NCBI RefSeq assembly: GCF_008001035.1
Contig: NZ_CP042856.1
Coordinates: 2,108,001-2,172,000, forward strand
Length of the DNA: 64,000 nucleotides
Direction of reading: 5' to 3'
DNA from: Salinibacterium sp. dk2585
GTDB taxonomy: Bacteria; Actinomycetota; Actinomycetes; Actinomycetales; Microbacteriaceae
Every line of letters begins with the position of its first letter. Position 1 is the first letter of the stretch. This document shows, piece after piece, positions 7,756-15,952 of the stretch. The position numbers and the translations under genes were made by a program. The notes below the pieces were generated by a model. That model did no database searches. It had not been told where the DNA came from and worked only from the letters and a program-made list of their open reading frames with translations.

Positions 7756-9572
7756 TCGTCGAGTCGGTGCAGGGGCAGCGTGAACGCGAAGGCGGTGCCC
7801 GCCCCCACCTCGCTCTCGGCCGAGAGCGTGCCACCGTGGGCCGTGACGATCGCCTTCGTGATCGACAGACCCAGGCCGACGCCCTGCACGGCGGCGCGCG
7901 TTGCGGTCGAGGCGCGGAAGAAGCGCGTCGACAGCATCGCGATCTCGTCGGGCGGGATTCCCATGCCGGTGTCGCGCACGGTGATGCGCACGACGGAGCC
8001 GAGAGGCTCAACCGACACGGTGACCGTCCCGCCCCTCGGCGTGAACTTGATCGCGTTCGACAGCAGGTTGTCGCACGCCTGCGCGATGCGGGTCGCATCG
8101 CCGTCGACGATCGGCCGCGTCGCCGGGGTGTTGCAGATCAGCAGCACATTGGCGGCGTGTGAGGCTGGCCTCGCCGACTCGACGGATGCCTCCACGACGG
8201 CGTTCACGTCGACATCCGCCTCCTCGATCGGGAACTTGTGGGCCGCGACTTGCGCCGTGAAGAGCAGGTCGCCGACCAGTCGGAGCAGGCGGTGGGCGTT
8301 GCGCTCGGCGACCCCCAGATACTGCAACTGCTCCTCCGTGAGGGGGTCGGTCGCGTCCCGCATGAGCTCGAGGTAGCCGAGGATCGAGCTGACCGGGGTG
8401 CGCAGTTCGTGCGAGACGAGCCCGACGAACTCATCCTGGAGCTTCGCAAGCTCCTTGACGTCGCTCACGTCGGTGCCGACGAAGATGTAGCCGACCGTGC
8501 GACCGTTCTCGTCGATTCGCGGCGTGACGGCGACGTGCGCGGCGAGGGCGTCGCCGTTGCTCTTGAGGTAGGTCCAGTCACGGTCCTCTGAGCCGCCGAG
8601 CCTGGCGACCTCCACGAGGGCGGAGAAGCCCGGGTTGAGTACGGTCGCGCCGGCCGGGTAGCCGAGCTCCTCGGCGCGTGCCTCGAGTTCGTCCTCTCGG
8701 TGGAACTCGTGGATGTAACGCTTGCCGATCACGTCGTCGGCCGAGAGCCCCAGCATCGACTCGGCTCCCGTGTTCCACACGTCGATGAGTCCCGTGAGGT
8801 CGGTGCCGATCACCGATTGGCGCGTGACGGAGTCGAGCACGCTGCGGAAGAGGTGGCCGGCCGACTCGAGTTGCGCCTCGTTCTCGCGGAGCTTGTCGAC
8901 GAGTCCGACGGCGTCGGCGAGCGCCTGCTCTCGCTCGGCGACGAGTTGGGCATTCGCACGCAGCCTTCGACCGTTGTCGGCGACGACCCCGTGCAGCACG
9001 GCAGCGACATAGCAGCAGACGATCGGCGTGACGACGATCTCCAGCAGGGAAAGAATCGTGAAGGCCTCGTTTGCGCCCGGCCAGACCAGCGGCAGGAGCA
9101 CGGCTCCGAGGGCGGCCGCCGTGCCGACGAAGGTCCAGGTCAGCCTGGATGCCAGGCCGAACCAGATCATGCAGACGACCAGGAGTAACGACACGGCTGG
9201 CCCGAGTGCCACTCGCCCGAGGGCGACGGCGACAATCGAGATGAGCGGGATGATCTCCGGGTATGGCAGCTGGCGAACCGTGTACAGCACCGACACTGCG
9301 ATCGCGATGGTAAGCGCGACGAACGACGCAACGAGCGCGCCCCCGTCGGCCGCCGCGATCTCCCCCGAGGCGAGGAGGGCGCCCGTGATGCCGAGGAAGG
9401 TCACCGAGAGCGGGATCTGGCGCAGCAGCGGGGTGTCCCAGCGATGGCCGATCATGCGGTCGAGCCAGTCCGGCGCCCAGAAGGGCTTCTGCCAGATGAT
9501 GGCGGTGTATTCCTCGTGTTCCGCACGCGTACCGCGCAGGCGCATCCTGCGGGTCGTGCGCGCGCCGCTCAC
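7752..9572 (-). CDS. Membrane-bound PAS-domain sensor histidine kinase
   Basis: Sensor half of a two-component system, 606 aa. An N-terminal membrane domain with about six to eight hydrophobic helices (55-200) is followed by a short coiled-coil-like linker (205-240), a PAS domain with PAC-like end (about 240-375), the dimerisation/phosphoacceptor segment SHELRTP with His388, and an HATPase_c domain. The N box (CDNLLSNAIKF), G1 (DTGMGIP) and G2 (GVGLGL) are all present, so it should be active. The GTG start at 9572 overlaps the stop of the upstream response regulator-deacetylase gene (GTGA), so the two proteins are translationally coupled and are almost certainly partners. The signal is unknown. 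It converges on the aminotransferase gene, with a 4-bp overlap of 3' ends. Confidence 0.92.
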   Translation of the reverse strand: MSGARTTRRMRLRGTRAEHEEYTAIIWQKPFWAPDWLDRMIGHRWDTPLLRQIPLSVTFLGITGALLASGEIAAADGGALVASFVALTIAIAVSVLYTVRQLPYPEIIPLISIVAVALGRVALGPAVSLLLVVCMIWFGLASRLTWTFVGTAAALGAVLLPLVWPGANEAFTILSLLEIVVTPIVCCYVAAVLHGVVADNGRRLRANAQLVAEREQALADAVGLVDKLRENEAQLESAGHLFRSVLDSVTRQSVIGTDLTGLIDVWNTGAESMLGLSADDVIGKRYIHEFHREDELEARAEELGYPAGATVLNPGFSALVEVARLGGSEDRDWTYLKSNGDALAAHVAVTPRIDENGRTVGYIFVGTDVSDVKELAKLQDEFVGLVSHELRTPVSSILGYLELMRDATDPLTEEQLQYLGVAERNAHRLLRLVGDLLFTAQVAAHKFPIEEADVDVNAVVEASVESARPASHAANVLLICNTPATRPIVDGDATRIAQACDNLLSNAIKFTPRGGTVTVSVEPLGSVVRITVRDTGMGIPPDEIAMLSTRFFRASTATRAAVQGVGLGLSITKAIVTAHGGTLSAESEVGAGTAFAFTLPLHRLDD

Positions 9573-10645
9573 TGCGCCAGCTGGCGCGTGGCGCCCTGCT
9601 GGCCGACTTTCAGCGCCTGGGATATGTCGGCCGATCCTGTCGAGAGGTCTCCCGAGTCACGCACGATCTCGAGCGGCTCGCAGGTTGCGCCCTCGCCGAA
9701 GCGAGCCCAGTAGCGCGCGGTCGCCTCGAGGAAATCGGCCGCATGGTAGCGGCTCACGGCGACCTGCGAGCGGTGGGCGTGCACGAGCTGCACCTTCTGC
9801 TCGAGCCAGCCGTCGATGTTCACGAAACGGTTTGGCCTGAAATCGACTGTCGCCGAGGCGCTCTGGTAGCAGGAGACGCTGCGCACGGCACGCGTCGCCA
9901 GCAGCGCTGCCTTGTTGACGGCACGGTGGTCCTGGTGCATGTCGTTCTCGCTGTGCACGTAGACGACGGTGGGGCGGATGTCGCTGACAAGCCGTTCGAT
10001 GACGCCGAGCGTCGGCTCGTTCTCGCCGATCTCGGTCTCGGGCAGGTCTTCCAGGTGCAGGCGTGCGCCGAGCATCTCGGCCGCCATGAACGCCTCTGCC
10101 TGCCGCTCGCTCACGTGGCCGCTGCGGCCACCTCGCGACAGTGTCAGGATGTGCACCTCATCGCCCGCAGCGCGGTGGGAGAGCAGGATGCCGCCCACGC
10201 CGATCTCCACGTCATCCGGGTGCGCGCCGATCGCCAGCACCACCTCGGGGTCTGGGATGCTCGCCTTTGCCGCGCGGAACTCCTCTGCGAGGCGCGCGAC
10301 GACCGCGATGAGTTCGCTCGACGAGATGGGCTTCGTGAGGAACTCGTTGGCGTTCGCGCGCAGGGCCTCGACCGCGTAATCGACCGAAACGTGGGCGGTC
10401 ATGACGACGACGGGCGTGCCCGGCCGCACCTCGCGCACGAGGTCGATGACCTGGATGCCCGTGATGCCCGGCATCTCGATATCGGTGATGACGACGTCGG
10501 GCTCGTACAGGCGCATGGCCTGCTGGGCGAATGACGGATCGGTGAACGTCTGGACGATGCATCCCTGCTTCGTCAGAATCGTCTTGATGTAGAAGGCGAC
10601 GTCTGGGTCATCCTCGACCACGACGACGCGATACGGCTCTGTCAT
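9569..10645 (-). CDS. Response regulator receiver domain fused to a PIG-L (LmbE-like) deacetylase
   Basis: A 358-aa two-domain protein. Residues 1-120 form a receiver domain: acidic pocket E11-D12-D13, phospho-acceptor Asp55 (VITDIEMPG), Thr83 and Lys105 (FLTKP). Residues 135-320 form a PIG-L domain: AHPDD with His142 and Asp145 as metal ligands and Asp144 as predicted base, and HQDH with His240 as third ligand. PIG-L enzymes are Zn-dependent deacetylases of N-acetyl sugars (MshB, GlcNAc-PI deacetylase). There is no DNA-binding domain, so output is probably enzymatic. The ATG at 10645 is preferred over the GTG at 10660 because of a GGGGGAG site 7-8 nt upstream of it. The gene overlaps the kinase gene by 4 bp. 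The substrate is unknown. Confidence 0.93.
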   Translation of the reverse strand: MTEPYRVVVVEDDPDVAFYIKTILTKQGCIVQTFTDPSFAQQAMRLYEPDVVITDIEMPGITGIQVIDLVREVRPGTPVVVMTAHVSVDYAVEALRANANEFLTKPISSSELIAVVARLAEEFRAAKASIPDPEVVLAIGAHPDDVEIGVGGILLSHRAAGDEVHILTLSRGGRSGHVSERQAEAFMAAEMLGARLHLEDLPETEIGENEPTLGVIERLVSDIRPTVVYVHSENDMHQDHRAVNKAALLATRAVRSVSCYQSASATVDFRPNRFVNIDGWLEQKVQLVHAHRSQVAVSRYHAADFLEATARYWARFGEGATCEPLEIVRDSGDLSTGSADISQALKVGQQGATRQLAQ

Positions 10646-10675
10646 TCCTGCTCCCCCCACGAGTGCTGCGTGGCA

Positions 10676-10681
10676 AGTCTA
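10676..10681 (-). promoter_or_regulatory. -10 element of the response regulator-kinase operon
   Basis: TAGACT on the minus strand predicts a start near 10669 and a leader of about 24 nt carrying the GGGGGAG ribosome site. The -35 is not obvious. Confidence 0.4.
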
Positions 10682-10702
10682 TGGGCTCGATACGACGCAG
10701 GA

Positions 10703-11530
10703 CTAGCGTTCGTGTACCCCGAATCTGCGCAGTTCGAGCGCCGGATTCACGCGTCGCACCTGCCTGATGCGATCGCGTGTCACCCATGTGAGGGCGATAT
10801 CGCTCGTCTCCCCGATCGTCGCGACCTCAACACCCATGGGGTCGACGATCATGCTGTTGCCGACGCCGATGGGCGGAGCGTGGTCGGCCGCGGCGATGTA
10901 GATCGTGTTCTCGAGCGCCCGCGCGGTGATGAGGGTGCGCCAGTGGTGTTCCTTGAGTGGGCCGCGCACCCACTCGCTGGGGCACGCGACAAGCTCAGCA
11001 CCGGCATCTGCGAGTCGGCGGGTGACCTCCGGAAAGCGCAGGTCGTAGCAGGTCTGCAACGCCACCGTGATGTCGCCGACGACGAAGGTCTCAGGGTCGC
11101 CGATGGGGCCGGGAGCCACCCACTCCGATTCTCGCTGCCCGAAGGCGTCATAGAGGTGGAGCTTGCGGTACGCCGCGACCCGCTGCCCGCCCGGGTCGAC
11201 GGCGAGGGCAGTGTTGTAGACGCGCTCCCCTCCCATCGTCTCCTCGACCATGCCGGCGACGATGTGGACGCCCAGTACCTTGGCGAGGGCGGCGAGGGCG
11301 GTTCCAAATGGCCCGTCGAGCGGCTCAGCGGCCTCGACGACCTTCTCATCAAGGCTCGGCAGGAAGAACGACGAGTACTCGGGGAACACGATGAGCTGGG
11401 CCCCGCGGGCCGCAGCCGTCGCGGCCAGGTCGCGGATGGCGGCGAGGTTCTGCTCCTTGTCGTCGCCCGGAGCGAACTGCGCGACTGCAACAGCGACGGC
11501 CGCGTCTGAGGTGGCGGTGCGGAGGGTCAT
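10703..11530 (-). CDS. Carbon-nitrogen hydrolase (nitrilase superfamily)
   Basis: Amidase/omega-amidase-type enzyme of 275 aa. The Glu-Lys-Cys triad is visible: Glu in FPEYSS, Lys in YRKLHLYD, Cys in TCYDLRFPE. Length and the LHLYD context fit the branch containing deaminated-glutathione amidase and omega-amidases, but the substrate is not determined. The ATG at 11530 is chosen because TAGCGT ends 7 nt before it on the minus strand (leaderless pattern); the in-frame codon at 11563 would place the promoter inside the gene. Confidence 0.88.
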   Translation of the reverse strand: MTLRTATSDAAVAVAVAQFAPGDDKEQNLAAIRDLAATAAARGAQLIVFPEYSSFFLPSLDEKVVEAAEPLDGPFGTALAALAKVLGVHIVAGMVEETMGGERVYNTALAVDPGGQRVAAYRKLHLYDAFGQRESEWVAPGPIGDPETFVVGDITVALQTCYDLRFPEVTRRLADAGAELVACPSEWVRGPLKEHHWRTLITARALENTIYIAAADHAPPIGVGNSMIVDPMGVEVATIGETSDIALTWVTRDRIRQVRRVNPALELRRFGVHER

Positions 11531-11537
11531 GTCGGCC

Positions 11538-11543
11538 ACGCTA
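11538..11543 (-). promoter_or_regulatory. Leaderless-type -10 element of the nitrilase gene
   Basis: TAGCGT on the minus strand followed by 7 nt and the ATG at 11530, so transcription would begin at or next to the start codon. Confidence 0.45.
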
Positions 11544-11568
11544 CCCGACCTCGCGCCCTGCAACGCAA

Positions 11569-11597
11569 AAGGCCCGGAACCATTGGCTCCGGGCCTT
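11569..11597 (-). terminator. Intrinsic terminator of tRNA-fMet
   Basis: Perfect 10-bp inverted repeat (11569-11578 with 11588-11597, loop 9 nt). On the minus strand the hairpin is followed by a short T run. It lies directly downstream of the tRNA. Confidence 0.8.
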
Positions 11598-11614
11598 CTC
11601 GCTCTGATGAGCCT

Positions 11615-11691
11615 TGGTTGCGGGGGCAGGATTTGAACCTACGACCTCTGGGTTATGAGCCCAGCGAGCTACCGAACTGCTCCACCCCGCG
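11615..11691 (-). tRNA. Initiator tRNA-fMet (CAU)
   Basis: 77-nt cloverleaf on the minus strand with encoded CCA end (11615-11617). Anticodon CAU lies in a stem with three consecutive G-C pairs (GGG/CCC), and position 1 is C opposite A72, so the first acceptor pair is unpaired. These two features are the hallmarks of initiator tRNA and separate it from elongator Met and lysidine-modified Ile tRNAs. The T-arm GGTTCAAATCC is normal. A strong terminator follows. Confidence 0.96.
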
Positions 11692-11765
11692 CTACAAGAA
11701 TCAAGCCTAACACATGCCTCGAGGTGCCCCGAACGGGCCCGGGTTTCCCCGGGCCCGTCACTGGG

Positions 11766-14660
11766 TCACTGGGATGCCGTGAACAGGCGCTCGAGCGCGT
11801 CCTGCAGCTTCTCGTCGGCCTCGGCCGCCGCCACGAGGTCGTTCGCCGCGTAGGCTGCCTCACGCTCCTGCAGGGCCTCCTGCGCGTCAGCGAGTGCCGC
11901 TTCGAAGTCCGGCGTGCCCGGCTCGCTCGGCGTCGTCGGAGCACCCGGGTCAGCGGGCTCCGCCGGGTCGATCGGCTCGGTCGGGTCGAGGGGCGTCGAT
12001 GGCACACCCTCGTCACCCGCGTTGGCACCGGAGTCGCCACCGAAGATCGCATCGAGCGCGGCATCCAGGCTGTCTTCGAAGGCAATCTCCTCACCGAAGG
12101 AGACAAGCACCTTCTGGAGGACCGGGAAGCTGGTCTCACCCGTGGACTGCACGTAGATCGGCTGCACGTAGAGCAGGCCCCCGCCAACAGGCAGGGTCAG
12201 CAGGTTGCCTCGGCGCACCGTCGTCGAGCCCTGGTTGAGGATGTTGAGGTCCCTCGACACGACCGGGTCGGCGTTGAAGTTGTTCTGCACCTGGCCCGGG
12301 CCGGGAACCGTGTCATCCTTCGGCAGCGTGAGCAGCGTGAACTCACCGTAGTTCTCACCCGCATCCGCGTTGACCGCAAGGTAGCCGGTCAAGACGTTTC
12401 GGGTTCCCTCACCCGAGGAGCGCGGGATGTAGGTGCTGTAGAGGCTGAAGGCAGGTTCTTCCATTCCGGGAAGCTGCATCGACAGGTAGTACGGCGGCTG
12501 GGCCTTCGCGGCCGCGGCGCTCGCGGTCGGCTCCGGCGGCGTCACCCACGCATCGTCACCCGAGTAGAACGAGTTCGCGTCGGTCACGTGGTAGGTGCCC
12601 AGGATGGCACGCTGCACCTTGAAGAGGTCGGCCGGGTAGCGCACGTGCGACAGCAGGTCCTCGCTCATTTCGCTGACCGGCTTGAGCGTGGCCGGGAAGA
12701 TCTTCTGCCAGGTCGCGAGGACGGGGTCCTCTTCGTCCCACGCGTAGAGCGTGACCTCACCCGAGTAGGCGTCAACCGTCGCCTTGACCGAGTTACGGAT
12801 GTAGTTGATCTGGTCGAGCGCGACGAGCGGCTCCTCCGTGTAGGTGTCGACGATCGCCTCGCTGAGCGCCTGCACGTCGGAGTAGGGGTACTCGGCGCTC
12901 GTCGTGTAGCCATCGACGATCCAGACGACCTTCTCGTCAACGACTGCCGGGTAGGCCTCGCTGTCGAGCGTCAGGTAGGGGGCAACCTTCTGCACCCGCT
13001 GGCGGGGGTCGCGGTCGTAGAGGATCTGCGATTCCTCGTTGACGGCATCCGACAGCACGATCTGCTCCGACTGGAACTTGATGGCGTAGACGAGCTGCTT
13101 GAAGATGTTGTCGAGCTTCGGCCCGCCGTCGCCCTGGTAGGTCGTCGTGGCGTTGCGGTCGCTGTTTTCGCCACCGGCCGGGTAGTCGAGCTCGATCTCG
13201 GGAGCGCCCTCTGGGGCACCGACGATCGAGTAGAGGGGCGATTCCTCACCGAAGTAAATGCGCGGCTCGTACTCACCGAGCACGCCCGTGCTCGGGATGC
13301 CCGACTGGATGAATTCAGGCATGCCGTCTGGCGTGCGCTGGTTGCCGGCCGCCGCGACGACGCCGAAACCGTGCGTGTAGACGAAGGTCTCGTTGTAGCG
13401 GCTGTTGCTGCCACCCGTGTTGGCCGCGTTGACCTCGCGCACCGCGATGACCGTGTCCTGCACCTCGCCGTCGACCTCGTAGCGGTCGACATCGAGGTGG
13501 TCGGCGAAGGAGTAGTACTGGCGGATCTGCTCGAGCTGGCGGAACGAGTCCGACACGAGCGCGGGGTCGAGGATTCGGATGCTCGCCGTCGTCTCCGCGT
13601 CGCCGCGGAGCTGGCCCGGCTCGGCATCCGTCGTCGCTGAGTACGGCGTTTCGACGACCTCGCTCACGCCGTAGGCGGCGCGGGTGGCCTCGATGTTGCG
13701 TTCCAGGTACTCAGCCTCCAGCGAACGCACGCTCGGCTCGACCTGGAAGCGCTGCACGATCCACGGGTAGACGCTGCCCACGAGGATCGAGACGACGATG
13801 AGGAGCGCGGTGCCGATGATCGGCAGACGCCAGCGCCCGATGACCGCCGTCACGATGAAGAGGATTGCGACGAAGGCTGCGACGCCCGCGATGATCGCCT
13901 TACCGGGGATCACGGCGTTGACGTCGGTGTAGGAGGCACCGTACAGCAGCCCGCTGCTCGTCTCGGAGAGCGTCGCGTACTGGTCGAGCCAGAACGAGAC
14001 CGCCTGCAGCAGCAGGTAGACGGCGCCGGTGATTGCGAGCTGGATGCGCGCCGTCTTCGAGATGCGCACCTCGCGGCCGCTGACCCGGATCGCACCGTAG
14101 AGGTAGCTCGTCGCCAGTGCTGCCAGGGCGGAGATGATGACGACCGCCGACGCGAATGTCACGATTCCCTGGTAGAAGGGCAGCTCGAAGAGGTAGAAGG
14201 AGATGTCGAGGCCGAACTGCGGGTCGGTCTCGCCCGTGGGCGTGCGGTTGAGCCACATGAGCGCCTGCTCCCAGCGGGTCGCCGAAGCGATGCCCGCGAA
14301 GAAGCCGAAGACGATCGGGATGCCGAAGGTCGCGAGTCGACGCAGCGGCTCAATGACCTCCTGGTAGCGGTCGAGCTGCGCATTGAGCTTGGCGTACACG
14401 GGGCGCCGGCGGAAGGCGATCTCGATGCTGAGCCAGACGGGCAGCGCCATTCCGAAGAACCCGATGAGGAACATGACGGCGGATGCGAGCCACTGCGTGA
14501 TGAGCACCGACTCGAAGCCGAGCTGCTGGAACCAGAGCCAGTCGGTGTAGAGCCCCGCGAAGATGAAGAAGAGGAGCACTACCGCGGCGATGATCACCGC
14601 CGTGATGACGAGTGTTCCTCGCCGTCGCGTCGCGGGGGTCTGTGAAGTTGCGGAAGTCAA
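11766..14660 (-). CDS. UPF0182 family large membrane protein
   Basis: 964-aa protein of the conserved actinobacterial UPF0182 family (M. tuberculosis Rv3193c-like). About seven hydrophobic helices lie in the first 310 residues, followed by a large, presumably extracytoplasmic domain (about 330-880). A Pro/Asp/Glu-rich spacer (VPSTPLDPTEP-type) and a helical Glu/Ala-rich C-terminus end it. The molecular function is not known. It lies directly downstream of the PDZ/Lon-like protease gene, an order shared with mycobacteria. An 88-bp gap with a TAAGAT -10 suggests its own promoter. Not a signalling or transport family I can name. Confidence 0.93.
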   Translation of the reverse strand: MTSATSQTPATRRRGTLVITAVIIAAVVLLFFIFAGLYTDWLWFQQLGFESVLITQWLASAVMFLIGFFGMALPVWLSIEIAFRRRPVYAKLNAQLDRYQEVIEPLRRLATFGIPIVFGFFAGIASATRWEQALMWLNRTPTGETDPQFGLDISFYLFELPFYQGIVTFASAVVIISALAALATSYLYGAIRVSGREVRISKTARIQLAITGAVYLLLQAVSFWLDQYATLSETSSGLLYGASYTDVNAVIPGKAIIAGVAAFVAILFIVTAVIGRWRLPIIGTALLIVVSILVGSVYPWIVQRFQVEPSVRSLEAEYLERNIEATRAAYGVSEVVETPYSATTDAEPGQLRGDAETTASIRILDPALVSDSFRQLEQIRQYYSFADHLDVDRYEVDGEVQDTVIAVREVNAANTGGSNSRYNETFVYTHGFGVVAAAGNQRTPDGMPEFIQSGIPSTGVLGEYEPRIYFGEESPLYSIVGAPEGAPEIELDYPAGGENSDRNATTTYQGDGGPKLDNIFKQLVYAIKFQSEQIVLSDAVNEESQILYDRDPRQRVQKVAPYLTLDSEAYPAVVDEKVVWIVDGYTTSAEYPYSDVQALSEAIVDTYTEEPLVALDQINYIRNSVKATVDAYSGEVTLYAWDEEDPVLATWQKIFPATLKPVSEMSEDLLSHVRYPADLFKVQRAILGTYHVTDANSFYSGDDAWVTPPEPTASAAAAKAQPPYYLSMQLPGMEEPAFSLYSTYIPRSSGEGTRNVLTGYLAVNADAGENYGEFTLLTLPKDDTVPGPGQVQNNFNADPVVSRDLNILNQGSTTVRRGNLLTLPVGGGLLYVQPIYVQSTGETSFPVLQKVLVSFGEEIAFEDSLDAALDAIFGGDSGANAGDEGVPSTPLDPTEPIDPAEPADPGAPTTPSEPGTPDFEAALADAQEALQEREAAYAANDLVAAAEADEKLQDALERLFTASQ

Positions 14661-14711
14661 GCGGTACTCCTGGCTCGGTGCTGCACTCGGTGCTCGGGCG
14701 GGGTACGGCCT

Positions 14712-14717
14712 ATCTTA
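14712..14717 (-). promoter_or_regulatory. -10 element of the UPF0182 gene
   Basis: TAAGAT on the minus strand in the 88-bp gap between two same-strand genes; predicted start near 14705. The leader of about 45 nt carries no strong ribosome site except GAGTACC close to the start codon. Confidence 0.35.
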
Positions 14718-14748
14718 ACCTGACAACCATGGTGGTCGCCGTGCGCCC

Positions 14749-15849
14749 TCATCCACAGGAGGGCAGCGACTCGGCGTCGCCCGCGCCGATCGCGTCGAGC
14801 GCGGAGACGGCATCCGAGAGTGTCTCCACCGCGATCACCCGCAGGTTCTCCGGCTCATGGCCGATCGTCTCGGCGCAGTTGCGCTCGGGCACGAACATCC
14901 ACTCCGCGCCCGCGCGCGCAGCGCCGAACATCTTCTGGCGCACGCCGCCGATGGCTCCCACCCGACCGTCTGCCGTGATGGTTCCCGTGCCCGCGATGTG
15001 CTCGCCGCCCGTCTGCTCGCCCGGCGTCAACTTGTCGATGATGCCGAGGGCGAACATGAGGCCGGCGGATGGACCGCCGACGCTGTCAAGCGTGATCTCC
15101 ACATCGACGGGGAGGTCGTAGTCGACCTGCACACCCACGCCGACGACGGGGATCGGTTCCTCGCCCTCCGACATGACGGGGGTGACCTCGACGTCGAACT
15201 GCTCGCCGTCGCGAAGCACGGTGACCGTAGCCGGGCTCTGCGTGCCATGGGCGGCGAAGGCCGATCTCAGGGTCGAGACATCCGAGTAGGCCGTCCCATC
15301 GACCGCGACGATGATGTCGCCCGGCTCGATCAGCCCCTCTGCGGGATAGCCCTCGGCGACGCTCGCGATCGTGAGGGTGCCCTCGACCTCGTAGCCGAGC
15401 TCGCGAAGGGCCGCCGCGACCGCCTCACGCTGCGAGTTCTCCATCTCGACGCGGTTGGCCTCCTCGGCCTCCTCGAAGCTCGTGTTCTCGGGGTAGACCG
15501 CATCGAGCGGCACGACCGAACGGCTGCGGTCGAACCACGCGCTGATGACGGAGAACCATCCCGTGGGCGTCGCACGACTGCCGACGACGCTGACCGTGAG
15601 CAGGTCGAGCGATCCGCTCGTCTCATAGGTCTGGGCGTCAATATCGATCAGTTCGGTCTCATCGCCGTCGATCTCGACCGTGCCAAGGGTGTCGTAGACG
15701 GGCCCCGGCTCCTGAATCACATACGGCGTCGGCACGAAGGAGAGCACGATGGCCGCGACAAGGGCGACGACGAGGAGCCACCACCCGAACCGTCCCCGCG
15801 GCGCACCGTTGCCGTGCTCCCGCTCAGCGGGCGAGGGGAAGAGCGACAC
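14749..15849 (-). CDS. Membrane-anchored PDZ domain protein with Lon-type (S16) protease domain
   Basis: YlbL/Rv3194c-like secreted-side protease, 366 aa. One N-terminal transmembrane helix (22-40) is followed by an extracytoplasmic region, a PDZ domain (about 155-225) and a Lon proteolytic domain. The Ser-Lys dyad is visible as Ser261 (GGPSAG) and Lys306 (GVRQKMFGA). The GTG at 15849 is the chosen start because AAAGGA lies 5 nt upstream; the frame stays open further upstream only as a shadow of the opposite-strand gene. It precedes the UPF0182 gene on the same strand and diverges from the DUF2342 gene. In B. subtilis the homologue degrades a cell-division inhibitor; the target here is unknown. 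Confidence 0.9.
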   Translation of the reverse strand: MSLFPSPAEREHGNGAPRGRFGWWLLVVALVAAIVLSFVPTPYVIQEPGPVYDTLGTVEIDGDETELIDIDAQTYETSGSLDLLTVSVVGSRATPTGWFSVISAWFDRSRSVVPLDAVYPENTSFEEAEEANRVEMENSQREAVAAALRELGYEVEGTLTIASVAEGYPAEGLIEPGDIIVAVDGTAYSDVSTLRSAFAAHGTQSPATVTVLRDGEQFDVEVTPVMSEGEEPIPVVGVGVQVDYDLPVDVEITLDSVGGPSAGLMFALGIIDKLTPGEQTGGEHIAGTGTITADGRVGAIGGVRQKMFGAARAGAEWMFVPERNCAETIGHEPENLRVIAVETLSDAVSALDAIGAGDAESLPSCG

Positions 15850-15939
15850 CGTGGTCCTTTCGTGGTCTGTTCGCCACGGGCGCACAGGTGAGACAAGCGC
15901 CTCGGGGCAAAACACAGGGAGCCCGGGGCATGCAGCGGC

Positions 15940-15945
15940 TAGCGT
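15940..15945 (+). promoter_or_regulatory. Leaderless-type -10 element of the DUF2342 gene
   Basis: TAGCGT followed by 7 nt and the ATG at 15953; no ribosome site exists between them. Confidence 0.45.
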
Positions 15946-15952
15946 AGTCGGC

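Noticed and set aside
11655-13640. 661-codon plus-strand frame across the UPF0182 gene
   Set aside because: Antisense shadow of a clearly coding UPF0182 frame; composition is Arg/Val/Asp-rich with no domain.
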